DNA from: Paenibacillus_G sp049942825
Lineage (GTDB): Bacteria; Bacillota; Bacilli; Paenibacillales; NBRC-103111
Length of the DNA: 64,000 nt
Direction: 5' to 3'
Assembly (NCBI RefSeq): GCF_049942825.1
Contig: NZ_CP187970.1
Span: 7,564,001 to 7,628,000, forward strand
Of this stretch, positions 36,271 to 44,322 are shown one piece after another (position 1 is the first letter of the stretch; every line of letters starts with the position of its first letter). The notes below the pieces were generated by a model. That model ran no database searches, had not been told where the DNA came from, and worked only from the letters and a program-made list of their open reading frames with translations. A program made the translations under genes and the position numbers.

Positions 36271-38148
36271 ATGCAAGATCACCCCCCTTATATCCCCACT
36301 ACGGCCTGCGAAGCCCAGGACCACGGCATCCGCCTGCAGCGGCTTTTGCCCGAGTTGGCACTGAAGCCCTTCTCCCTCTCGGAGGTCGGCACGCTGCTCG
36401 CGGCAGCGGACGGGCGCATCGTGATGAGCAGCGATTCTCTCTCCCGCCGGCTGGGCTATGAGCCCGGCACCCTGCAGAGCTCAAGCCTGCAGGAGCTCGT
36501 TCACTCCGGGGATCTGCTGCTGCACATGCATCATCTCAGCCGGCTGGCCGCAGGGCAGAGCACCCGGTATACCGCTGAGATGAGACTCATACACTGCAGC
36601 GGTGAACCTCTGCCGATGTCCGTAAGCGCCTTCCCGGTCGGTGAGGAGGCGGACGCCCACCGGTATATTTATATGCAAGTGCAGGATTTGAGCAGCCGTG
36701 TCCGGGCGGAGTCCGCCCTGCAGGAGTCTTTGCTCCACATGAACTCCCTGCTCGAAACGATGACCGATGCCTATCTCATGCTGGGGCGGGAAGGCGAGTT
36801 TCTGTACATGAATCGCTGCGCGGAGGAGCTGCTGCGCCGCAGCCGAGGTGAGCTTCTCGGCCGCAGCTGCCGGGTGCTCATGCCCGAATGGTACGGACCG
36901 GTCTTCTACCGCAGCTTTCAGCGTGCGCTGGAAGAAGGCGTTCCTTTGTACGTCAAGGAGCATTTCCCCTCCGAGCAGCGCTGGCTCGAGCTCCACTGCC
37001 GGCCCTGCAAGCCGGGGCTGTCCGTCTTCATCCGGGATGTCACCCGGCATAAGGCGCAAGAGGAGAAGCTCCGGGCGACGAAGCAGCAGCTCGACTCGAT
37101 GATCGAGCATGCGGCGGACAACATCGTCATCCTCGACAGCAGCTTCCGGCTGCTGCGTGTCAACCAGGCATTCCTCGATACCTTCGGTTATTCGGAGGAG
37201 GAGCTGATCGGCCGCCGACCGCCGAACATCCCGGATGAGCTCTGGATCGAATCCGAGCTGCTGTTCCGGCAGGCCTTCCAAGGCAAGCAGATCTCGGGCT
37301 TCGAGACGATACGCCGGCGCAAGGACGGGACTCATCTCGATATGAGCCTCACGATCTCGCCCATCGTCGGAGCCGATCATGACATCCCCGGCATCTGCAT
37401 CATCGCCCGCGACATCTCGGGGCACAAGCGCACCGAAGAGCTGCTGCGCAGCTCCGAGAAGCTGGCTGTCGCCGGACAGCTGGCCGCCGGCGTGGCCCAT
37501 GAGATCCGCAATCCCCTGACCTCGCTCAAGGGCTTCACCCAGTTCATGAAGGCCGGCGCACAGTACAAGGAACAATACCTCGACATCATGATGTCCGAGC
37601 TTGACCGCATCGAACAGATCATCAGCGAGCTTCTGCTGCTGGCCCGTCCGCAGGCCGTCACGTACCGGACCAAACCCCTGGAACCCATCCTGACCCACGT
37701 CATCTCCCTGCTCGAACCTCAAGCGAATCTGCAGAATGTGGAGCTGCTGGCCAGCATCCCTTCCGGTCTTCCGCCTGTCTACTGCGAAGAAAACCACCTC
37801 AAGCAAGTCTTCATCAACCTCATGAAAAATGCGCTGGAAGCGATGCCGCGGGGCGGCAGACTGGAGGTGACCGCCTCATCCGGAGAAGAAGACGGCGACG
37901 TCTGCGTCACGCTTGAGGACAATGGTCCCGGCATTCCGGCGGAGCTCCTGAAGCGGCTCGGGGAACCGTTTTTCACCACCAAGGAAAAAGGCTCGGGGCT
38001 CGGCCTCATGGTCTCCCAGAAGATCGTTGCGGAGCATGGGGGGCGGCTGTCCATAGACAGCAGGGAAGGCGGCGGGACCACCGTAAGCGTGACGCTGCCC
38101 AAGGCCTCCGGGCGTCCGGAGCCGGATTCGGACGAAACAGGCTCTTGA
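36271..38148 (+). CDS. Multi-PAS sensor histidine kinase, sporulation kinase type
   Basis: This is a 625-residue soluble kinase without membrane segments: three PAS domains (about 35-150, 160-275 and 285-400), then HisKA with the phosphorylated His in GVAHEIRNPLTSLKGF and an HATPase domain with the N box NLMKNALEAM, G1 DNGPGIP, F box FFTTKEKG and G2 GLGLM. The HEIRNPLT box and architecture match KinA/KinE-type kinases that feed the Spo0 phosphorelay; no response regulator is adjacent, which also fits an orphan phosphorelay kinase. I start at 36271 (GCGGAGG upstream). Confidence 0.9.
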   Translation: MQDHPPYIPTTACEAQDHGIRLQRLLPELALKPFSLSEVGTLLAAADGRIVMSSDSLSRRLGYEPGTLQSSSLQELVHSGDLLLHMHHLSRLAAGQSTRYTAEMRLIHCSGEPLPMSVSAFPVGEEADAHRYIYMQVQDLSSRVRAESALQESLLHMNSLLETMTDAYLMLGREGEFLYMNRCAEELLRRSRGELLGRSCRVLMPEWYGPVFYRSFQRALEEGVPLYVKEHFPSEQRWLELHCRPCKPGLSVFIRDVTRHKAQEEKLRATKQQLDSMIEHAADNIVILDSSFRLLRVNQAFLDTFGYSEEELIGRRPPNIPDELWIESELLFRQAFQGKQISGFETIRRRKDGTHLDMSLTISPIVGADHDIPGICIIARDISGHKRTEELLRSSEKLAVAGQLAAGVAHEIRNPLTSLKGFTQFMKAGAQYKEQYLDIMMSELDRIEQIISELLLLARPQAVTYRTKPLEPILTHVISLLEPQANLQNVELLASIPSGLPPVYCEENHLKQVFINLMKNALEAMPRGGRLEVTASSGEEDGDVCVTLEDNGPGIPAELLKRLGEPFFTTKEKGSGLGLMVSQKIVAEHGGRLSIDSREGGGTTVSVTLPKASGRPEPDSDETGS

Positions 38149-38242
38149 TGCGTCAGCCCGACGCTGCCTATCCCCTGCGCCATATTGGATTACATTGGCA
38201 GGCCCGCCCGTCCCCCGGGGGTATACCAGCCCGGCCGCAATA

Positions 38243-38251
38243 TGCTATGAT
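38243..38251 (+). promoter_or_regulatory. Extended -10 promoter of tdk (candidate)
   Basis: TGCTATGAT is a good extended -10, 38 bases before the tdk start. The -35 (ATACCA at 17 bases) is weak. Confidence 0.42.
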
Positions 38252-38288
38252 GGTCTTCTGATTTCCTGTAGAGAGGACGAGCATCCCA

Positions 38289-38867
38289 GTGGCCCAACTC
38301 TATTTCCGATATGGTACGATGAACAGCGGCAAATCCATCGAAGTGCTCCGTGTGGCCCATAACTATGAGGAGCAGGGCAAAAAAGTGCTTCTCTTCACTC
38401 CGGCCGTCGACGACCGGGAAGGCGTGGGCGTCGTCGCTTCACGCATCGGCATGCGCAAAGACGGCATCATCATCGACGAGCATCTCGATATGGTGGCGAT
38501 GGCGGCGCAGGAGCGGCCGAACTGCATCCTGATCGACGAAGCGCAGTTCCTGACGAAGGCGCAGGTCGAGCAGCTGACCGAGATCACCGACACGCTCGGC
38601 ATCCCGGTGATCACCTACGGCCTCCGGGGCGATTTCCTCGGGCAGCTGTTCGAAGGCAGCATGCATCTGTTCGCCCTCGCCGACAAGATCGAAGAGATCA
38701 AGACGGTCTGCTGGTACTGCGACCGCAAAGCGACGATGAACATGCGCTGCAAGGACGGCGTTCCCGTCTTCACGGGCGAACAGATCCAGATCGGGGGCAA
38801 TGAGAGCTATATCCCCGTCTGCCGCAAGTGCTACTCCCGCCAAAAGAAAACGGCCGCCGCGCAGTAA
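38289..38867 (+). CDS. tdk: Thymidine kinase
   Basis: Type II thymidine kinase phosphorylates thymidine for salvage into dTMP. The 192-residue protein has the P-loop GTMNSGKS (residues 9-16), the Walker-B region ILIDEAQF, the YGLRGDFLG lasso region and four zinc-binding cysteines in CWYC and CRKC. It starts at GTG 38289 with AGAGGA upstream. Its own terminator follows. Confidence 0.95.
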   Translation: MAQLYFRYGTMNSGKSIEVLRVAHNYEEQGKKVLLFTPAVDDREGVGVVASRIGMRKDGIIIDEHLDMVAMAAQERPNCILIDEAQFLTKAQVEQLTEITDTLGIPVITYGLRGDFLGQLFEGSMHLFALADKIEEIKTVCWYCDRKATMNMRCKDGVPVFTGEQIQIGGNESYIPVCRKCYSRQKKTAAAQ

Positions 38868-38940
38868 TCTTCTGCGCTCACGGCCATTTCCTCCCCCGCC
38901 CCCCTCTTTGAGGACGCGGCGGGATTATCGCAATTTGGAA

Positions 38941-38968
38941 GCATCCGCCGGCATGGCGGGTGCTTTTT
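38941..38968 (+). terminator. Rho-independent terminator of tdk
   Basis: GCATCCGCC pairs with GGCGGGTGC (one G-T pair), followed by TTTTT. Confidence 0.85.
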
Positions 38969-39030
38969 CGTCATGGGACAGGACAGTCTTGGGGCTCGAT
39001 GAGTCCGTCTTGAGGCGTTCCGCTCCGCTT

Positions 39031-40149
39031 CTACAGCTTCCGGAGGGCTGCGATCAGGCGGTCCATTTCCTCCGCCGTCCCGATCGAGATCCGGACATGC
39101 TCGGTCAGCCCCCACGAGCCGCCGTAACGCAGAATAATCCCCTGCGCCAGCAGCCGTCCGCAGGCCTGCCCCGCCCCCGGTCCGAGCCGGACCAGCACGA
39201 AGTTGGCCATGCTCTCGGTGCACTCCAGCCCAAGCTCCCGGCAGGCGACATACAGCTTCTGCCGGCCCTGTCCGTTCAGCTCACGCGCCGCCTCCACATG
39301 CCCCTGATCGGCCAGTGCGGCGGCGGCGGCCGCCTGGGCCAGCGCGTTGACGTTGAACGGCTCCTTCACCTGGAGCAGCGTCCGGACCACCTCGCGCGGC
39401 GCAGCGCCGAAGCCGACCCGCAGCCCCGCCAGCCCGTAGATCTTCGAGAACGTCTGCAGCACGACGAGCGGGTATCCCTCCCGCACCAGCTCCAGTCCGT
39501 CCGTATAGTCGTCTGCGGTGACGTAGTGACTATACGCGGCATCGTAGACGACGAGCACGCCCTGCGGCAGCGAATCGAGCAGCCGGCGCAGCTCGCCGGC
39601 CGGCAGATACGTCCCCGTCGGATTATTGGGCGAGCAGAGCCAGATGAGCTTGGTCCGTCCGGTGACGGCAGCCAGGAGGGCATCCGCGCTGCAGCGGAAG
39701 CCTTCCCCAAGCGGTACGCGTACCACCTCGGCGTTCATCAGCAGCGTGCCGAAGGCATACTCGCTGAAGGTCGGCGCCGGAGTAATCACCTCATCGCCCG
39801 GATCCAGGTACGCTTCGGCAATCAGCGTAATGAGCTCGTCTCCCCCGTTGGTTATGATAAGCTCCTCCTCCGACAGCCCCTTATGCAGGGCAATCGCCTG
39901 CCGCAGCCGCACCGCTCCCGCGTCCGGATAGCGGTGCAGCTCCGGAAGCATGGCCGCTGCCGCCTCCACCGCCCGGGGCGATGGCCCCAGCGGATTCTCG
40001 TTGGAGGCCAGCTTCACCACGTCCTCCAGCCCCAGCTCCTCCTGCACCTCCCAGATCGGCTTGCCGGGGGAATAAGGGGTCATCCGCCCCAGCACGTCCC
40101 GCGGCTGAACTCTCCGTTCGTTCATTTGCAGAGCTTTCTCTTGTCTCAT
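39031..40149 (-). CDS. hisC: PLP-dependent aminotransferase, histidinol-phosphate aminotransferase type
   Basis: This is a 372-residue fold-type I aminotransferase. It shows KLASNENPLGPSP, CSPNNPTGTY, VVYDAAYSHY and the PLP Schiff-base lysine K236 in TFSKIYGLAGLRVGFG, the HisC pattern. HisC-type enzymes transaminate histidinol phosphate and often also aromatic amino acids. No other his gene is nearby, so a paralogous or broad-specificity role is possible. I start at 40149 (GAGGAG eight bases upstream); a start eight codons later has no ribosome site. It is divergent from a MocR regulator. Confidence 0.85.
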   Translation of the reverse strand: MRQEKALQMNERRVQPRDVLGRMTPYSPGKPIWEVQEELGLEDVVKLASNENPLGPSPRAVEAAAAMLPELHRYPDAGAVRLRQAIALHKGLSEEELIITNGGDELITLIAEAYLDPGDEVITPAPTFSEYAFGTLLMNAEVVRVPLGEGFRCSADALLAAVTGRTKLIWLCSPNNPTGTYLPAGELRRLLDSLPQGVLVVYDAAYSHYVTADDYTDGLELVREGYPLVVLQTFSKIYGLAGLRVGFGAAPREVVRTLLQVKEPFNVNALAQAAAAAALADQGHVEAARELNGQGRQKLYVACRELGLECTESMANFVLVRLGPGAGQACGRLLAQGIILRYGGSWGLTEHVRISIGTAEEMDRLIAALRKL

Positions 40150-40246
40150 GGCTTTCTCTCCTCTTTCCTTTGAGTTGGCATAACCGCTGCACTGCCGGAT
40201 GGACCGCCGCAGCTTTACTTTCCCATCCGTTCTTACGATAATTAGC

Positions 40247-40274
40247 ATTATACGGCCTTACTGTCATAATCCAA
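40247..40274 (-). promoter_or_regulatory. Sigma-A promoter of the hisC-type gene
   Basis: On the reverse strand, TTGGAT (40269-40274), a 16-base spacer and a perfect TATAAT (40247-40252) would start an RNA about 90 bases before the coding region. It lies in the intergenic region shared with the MocR gene, where such regulators usually bind. Confidence 0.6.
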
Positions 40275-40304
40275 TGTACAAAACGCTATCACTTTTCATG
40301 ACAG

Positions 40305-41924
40305 ATGAGACACCGCACGTGTCTGGCCATCCAAGCGGCCAAGGCCTGGGCGCTATCCTACAGATACAAAGGAGGGTTTCCCCTGCTGATCCCCCCGATC
40401 TCGGCGGCTTATCCCGGTGAGCCGCTTCACGCACAGGTATACCGTACTCTCAAGGAGGAGCTGCTCGGCGGCCGGATCGCTCCCGGGGGACGGCTGCCTT
40501 CCATCCGCCAGCTGGCACAACACCTGGGCATCTCGCGCAATCCGGTTGAAGCGGCTTACGATCAGCTGGCTGCGGAAGGCTATATCGCCTCCCGGCCCAA
40601 AAGCGGCTACTATGCCGCCGACCTGGAGCTCCTTGAAGATATCGTGAGAGAGGCCCCCCCTGCACCCACGGACTCTTCTGGGACGGAGCTCACCGTTCAG
40701 CCGCCGCACGCTTCGAGTGAGGCCCCCGGACTGGAGCGTCCCGGACAGGCGGCCTCCCTATCGGATGCGGCCGGCCTGATGCATAGAGGCGCCCCCGCAC
40801 CGGACCGTATCCACTTCGATATGGACGGCACCGATACCGCCAGTTTCCCGTTTCCCCTCTGGCGCAAGCTCACTATGGAGGTGCTGCAGCCGGCGAATCT
40901 CGGGCTGCTCGGTTACGGCGACCGCCGCGGAGAGCCGAAGCTCCGGGAGCTCACCGCCGCCTACCTGCGGCAGACCCGCGGCGTCCGCTGCACGTCCGAG
41001 CAGCTCATACTCACCTCCGGTACGCAGCAGTCCATGCTGCTGATCGCTTCACTGCTCCGGGGGACGCACCGGGAGTGGGCTGTGGAAGGGGCCATGGATC
41101 CGCGCATTTCGGCCCTCCTGCGGCAGCAGGGCATCGGGCTGCACGGCCTTCCCCTTGAAGAGGATGGCTTTCCGGCAGACCGCCTGGACCTCGGGAAGCA
41201 CAGGGCGGCGTACGTTACGCCTTCCCACCAATTCCCTTACGGGATGGTCCTGCCCGCGGCCAAACGGCTCAAGCTGCTGCAGTGGGCGGAGGCCAGCGGC
41301 GGCTATCTCATTGAAGACGACTATGACTCCGATTTCCGTTTCGAGGGCCGCCCGGTGCCCGCGCTGCAGGGGATGGACAGCACGGGCCGGGTCGTGTATC
41401 TCGGCACCTTCTCCAGGTCCCTCTCCCCCGCCTTCCGCCTTAGCTACTGCATCCTGCCGCAGGAGCTGCTCGGGCGTTTCCACCGGGAGCTCGTCTGGTA
41501 CGAGTCCAGCGCCTCCCGGTTGACCCAAAAGACGATGGAGCTGTTCATGGAGCGGGGCGGGTTCGAGCGGCACGTCCGGCGGATGAAGCAGCTCTACCGG
41601 CACAAGCGCGCCGTGCTGCTGGAAGCCATTGACCGGCACATGGGAGGACGCAGCCGCGTGTCCGGCACCGCCTCCGGACTGCACGTGCTGCTGCGCCTCG
41701 ACTCACCGCTGCCGGAGGAGAAGCTGCGGCAGCGTGCCGCTGCGCTCCGCGTCGAGGTGCGGGCCGTTTCTTCCTTTCATCTCGAGGATGTAGAACCGGT
41801 ACTCTCCTGCGAGGCTTGTTCCCCTGAACATGAGGCTCCAGGCTTTCTCCTTGGCTTTGGCAGCCTCACTCCCGGGCAGATCGAAGAGGGCGTCCGCCGG
41901 CTTGCGCTGGCTTGGTTCGGCTGA
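40305..41924 (+). CDS. MocR/GntR family regulator with aminotransferase-like domain
   Basis: This protein of up to 539 residues combines an N-terminal GntR winged helix (LPSIRQLAQHLGISRNPVEAAYDQLAAEGY) with a fold-type I aminotransferase-like domain that carries the PLP-lysine region LGTFSRSLSPAFRLSY. The usual Lys is not visible in that string (SRSLSP), so the cofactor attachment is uncertain. The start is open: the ATG at 40305 has no ribosome site, whereas AAAGGAGGG at 40368-40376 sits seven bases before a CTG at 40383, giving 513 residues that begin where the family normally does. It is divergent from hisC and may regulate it. Confidence 0.82.
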   Translation: MRHRTCLAIQAAKAWALSYRYKGGFPLLIPPISAAYPGEPLHAQVYRTLKEELLGGRIAPGGRLPSIRQLAQHLGISRNPVEAAYDQLAAEGYIASRPKSGYYAADLELLEDIVREAPPAPTDSSGTELTVQPPHASSEAPGLERPGQAASLSDAAGLMHRGAPAPDRIHFDMDGTDTASFPFPLWRKLTMEVLQPANLGLLGYGDRRGEPKLRELTAAYLRQTRGVRCTSEQLILTSGTQQSMLLIASLLRGTHREWAVEGAMDPRISALLRQQGIGLHGLPLEEDGFPADRLDLGKHRAAYVTPSHQFPYGMVLPAAKRLKLLQWAEASGGYLIEDDYDSDFRFEGRPVPALQGMDSTGRVVYLGTFSRSLSPAFRLSYCILPQELLGRFHRELVWYESSASRLTQKTMELFMERGGFERHVRRMKQLYRHKRAVLLEAIDRHMGGRSRVSGTASGLHVLLRLDSPLPEEKLRQRAAALRVEVRAVSSFHLEDVEPVLSCEACSPEHEAPGFLLGFGSLTPGQIEEGVRRLALAWFG

Positions 41925-42029
41925 GCGGCCATGCCTCTGCCCCCCTGCCCAGATGGCGAATGGGTTCACATTCCCTCCAGCTGCGCATATCCTGTCTATA
42001 TAGGCATAAGCGGAGGAGGCGAGAGCAGC

Positions 42030-42530
42030 ATGAAGCCAACCATCTTCTGGTACCGTATCGCTCTTCTGGGCTATTTGCTGGCCTGGTTCGCAGGCAGCTT
42101 CATTACGGCCGTTTCCGTCTATGGCGGAGCCGTTACCCGTCTTATGGGAGTCGAATCCCCCATAATCGAGGAGTACGTCTACTACGCGCTGTCCGGAGCG
42201 ATAGGCGGTACGCTGTACGCTCTGCGACTGCTGCATGAGTACTACGACAATCTGAACGAGCGCTGGATCGTATGGTATCTGCTGCGGCCGATCAATTGCG
42301 CCGTGGCGGCAGTCATGACGATCATCCTGTTCAACAGCGGGATCCTGCTGCTGACTACAGGTGAGACGATGGAAGCGCGGATCGGTGTCGCTTTTCTGGT
42401 CGGTTTCGGCTACGGCAAGCTCATGGATAAGCTGCGGATGCTGACCGAGACCCTCTTCAATGGGGGCGGCCGCAAAGACGAGCAGCCCGCCGGACCACCT
42501 GCACCGGAGCAGCCGGGCAAAAAGGCGTAA
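42030..42530 (+). CDS. Uncharacterised membrane protein with three to four helices
   Basis: This is a 166-residue protein with hydrophobic segments at about 9-35, 50-65, 80-105 and 112-130 and a short hydrophilic Pro/Lys-rich tail. I do not recognise the family; the charged EEYVYYALSG and HEYYDNLNERW segments lie between helices. The ATG at 42030 follows GGAGGAGG; an upstream in-frame ATG at 41931 has no ribosome site. It follows the MocR gene by 105 bases and has its own terminator. Confidence 0.68.
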   Translation: MKPTIFWYRIALLGYLLAWFAGSFITAVSVYGGAVTRLMGVESPIIEEYVYYALSGAIGGTLYALRLLHEYYDNLNERWIVWYLLRPINCAVAAVMTIILFNSGILLLTTGETMEARIGVAFLVGFGYGKLMDKLRMLTETLFNGGGRKDEQPAGPPAPEQPGKKA

Positions 42531-42540
42531 CGATAGAGAA

Positions 42541-42580
42541 CCCGCTTCGCCCTTCATCAGCCGGCAAGCGGGCTTTATTT
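42541..42580 (+). terminator. Rho-independent terminator
   Basis: CCCGCTT (42541-42547) pairs with AAGCGGG (42566-42572), followed by CTTTATTT. Confidence 0.75.
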
Positions 42581-42600
42581 GTCCACTCCGGATCCCCTGC

Positions 42601-43653
42601 CTACGGCTTGCGCTCCGTCCACCCCTCTTGAGGTTTTGTCGAAAATACCTCCCTGTCGACCGGTTCGTCGAACCGGATCTCCGTCATCTCCATGACAGTA
42701 ACCGTTTCGCCGGCCCGGTCCGTCAGCAGCAGCTTCAGAATCACCCCTGTCTCCGAGTCGACCCAGTACTTATAACGCTCGGCCCCCTGTTTCCCGCCCA
42801 TGTAGGCGTCCAGCTTCCCTTCCATGATGGTTGCTTCGCGGTCTAGAAACCGTTCCGTTCCCGTGATCTCATAGATGGGCTGCATCGTATCCCCGTCGAC
42901 CGTCCAGAAGGCAAAGTTCGAAGGATAGACAAGATCCAAACCGTCCGCCCAGGCTTTCCCACCTCTTGCCGACCAGTTGTTCATTCCTTGGCTGTCTTTG
43001 TAAAAACGCGGCCCTGTGAGAGGCTCTCCTGTTCTTTTAGGCAGCCTGTCATCAATCCAATAGAACGGCTTTCCTTTACGCTTCTCTTCCAAATACATGT
43101 GAAGCATTACTTTACCGTCAAAATTGGTTATAGAGTATACCTGTCCGGTTGCCCCATCCACCCTCTTGTCCGAAGAGCCCGGCACCTCCCCTTCATCCAC
43201 TGTGAACTCCACAATATACTCGTTCTTCCCCTTGTCTTCCGATACGTGATAAGCCCCCTGCACAGTCGTAAAATAATCCATCGTATTCAGCATCCGCTCA
43301 AATACCGGCACATCCGGCACTTGCTTCTTCACCATCCCACCGGAAGTACCTGTGGGAGCAGGCAGTTGTCCTCCGTCCTGCGGCCATCCTTTGGCGATGA
43401 CGAAGTCCGCACCGCTTTCGCCGGCCATTCGGTCCTGCTCGAGCTGTAAGGTGCCGTACCCGCCCAACAGCAGTACCGCCCCGATCAAGCCCGCAGCCCA
43501 CATTCTACGGGCTGCCAAGCCGAATCGACTCCCTCTGCCGAGCTCCCGTGATTCAATCTCCCGTTCAATCTTGTTCCGCAGGTCTTTCGTGAAGGTCCGC
43601 TCGGCCAGCGGCTCCCTCCTTAAGCGGCTGTACCAAGAAGGCCGTTCATTCAT
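42601..43653 (-). CDS. Putative anti-sigma factor with large extracytoplasmic domain
   Basis: This is a 350-residue single-pass protein: a cytosolic head of about 48 residues rich in charge, one membrane helix (about 50-68), and an external domain of about 280 residues with many strands, reminiscent of the LolA/RseB-like sensory fold (inference). It overlaps the sigma factor gene by eight bases, the usual arrangement for an ECF sigma and its membrane anti-sigma. No zinc-type HxxxCxxC anti-sigma motif is visible in the head, so the inhibitory domain is of another kind. Confidence 0.72.
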   Translation of the reverse strand: MNERPSWYSRLRREPLAERTFTKDLRNKIEREIESRELGRGSRFGLAARRMWAAGLIGAVLLLGGYGTLQLEQDRMAGESGADFVIAKGWPQDGGQLPAPTGTSGGMVKKQVPDVPVFERMLNTMDYFTTVQGAYHVSEDKGKNEYIVEFTVDEGEVPGSSDKRVDGATGQVYSITNFDGKVMLHMYLEEKRKGKPFYWIDDRLPKRTGEPLTGPRFYKDSQGMNNWSARGGKAWADGLDLVYPSNFAFWTVDGDTMQPIYEITGTERFLDREATIMEGKLDAYMGGKQGAERYKYWVDSETGVILKLLLTDRAGETVTVMEMTEIRFDEPVDREVFSTKPQEGWTERKP

Positions 43654-44185
43654 AAGGGATCCCCTCCTTCTGCAGCTGCTTCGATACTTTGGCTCTTGCC
43701 CGGTGAATACGGGATTTAACGGTTCCGACCGAGATATTCAGCATCTCTGCGATCTCCTTCTGGGAGAGCTCATGTACCGCGTCCAGGAGCAGCACCTCGC
43801 GCATCTTCAGCGGCAGTCCGGCCACCACCGTCCAGATCTCGTCCGTCAGTTGAAGAGAAAAGTACTCCTCCTCCGCCGATCGTCCCTTCCTGCCCCCGAA
43901 CACCCGCTCCATGAGGATCACGCGGCGAAACCAGTTCTTTTTGCGGTAGTCGTACACAAGGTTCCTCGCGATCTTCAACAGCCATGTCCGCAGGGAAGAT
44001 TCCCCTCTGAAAGTGCTGATATACCGGTAGGCCCGGATGAAGGTTTCCTGGGACAGATCGTCAGCCGCATCCGACTTCCCCGTCAACAAGTAAATATAGT
44101 TCCAAACCTCCTGCCCGTGCGCTTCCATAATCCCACGAAAATCGAGCACATCCAGACCGGCGGTGTGCCTCAAGTATTCCTCCAA
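43646..44185 (-). CDS. ECF-type RNA polymerase sigma factor
   Basis: This is a 179-residue sigma-70 family protein with region 2 (about 20-85, including DDLSQETFIRAYRY and STFRGESSLRTWLLKIARN) and region 4 (about 115-170, with the helix-turn-helix SQKEIAEMLNISVGTVKSRIHRAR). The best start is TTG 44185, six bases after GGAGGGG; an ATG at 44206 lies at the predicted RNA start and has no usable ribosome site. It is co-translated with the anti-sigma gene and preceded by an ECF-type promoter, so it is probably autoregulated. Confidence 0.88.
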   Translation of the reverse strand: MEEYLRHTAGLDVLDFRGIMEAHGQEVWNYIYLLTGKSDAADDLSQETFIRAYRYISTFRGESSLRTWLLKIARNLVYDYRKKNWFRRVILMERVFGGRKGRSAEEEYFSLQLTDEIWTVVAGLPLKMREVLLLDAVHELSQKEIAEMLNISVGTVKSRIHRARAKVSKQLQKEGIPYE

Positions 44186-44216
44186 GGGTTCCCCTCCTCT
44201 CTCCATACCTCTTACA

Positions 44217-44242
44217 GACAGCCCTTTCCATAGAAAGGTTCC
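44217..44242 (-). promoter_or_regulatory. ECF-type autoregulatory promoter (candidate)
   Basis: The reverse strand reads GGAACC (44237-44242), and 17 bases after its AAC comes TGTC (44217-44220). This fits the AAC-N16/17-CGTC type of ECF promoters with one mismatch in the -10. It directly precedes the sigma gene. Confidence 0.5.
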
Positions 44243-44269
44243 CTTTCGCTCAAAAATGGCCCACAAAAC

Positions 44270-44306
44270 AAAAAAACCAAAGGCCGCAGGAGCGGCACTT
44301 TGGTTT
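44270..44306 (-). terminator. Rho-independent terminator of the 5'-nucleotidase gene
   Basis: AAACCAAAG (44274-44282) pairs with CTTTGGTTT (44298-44306) with an inner GCCGC hairpin, followed on the reverse strand by a T-run. Confidence 0.88.
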
Positions 44307-44322
44307 CCTTGAATGGAACAGC

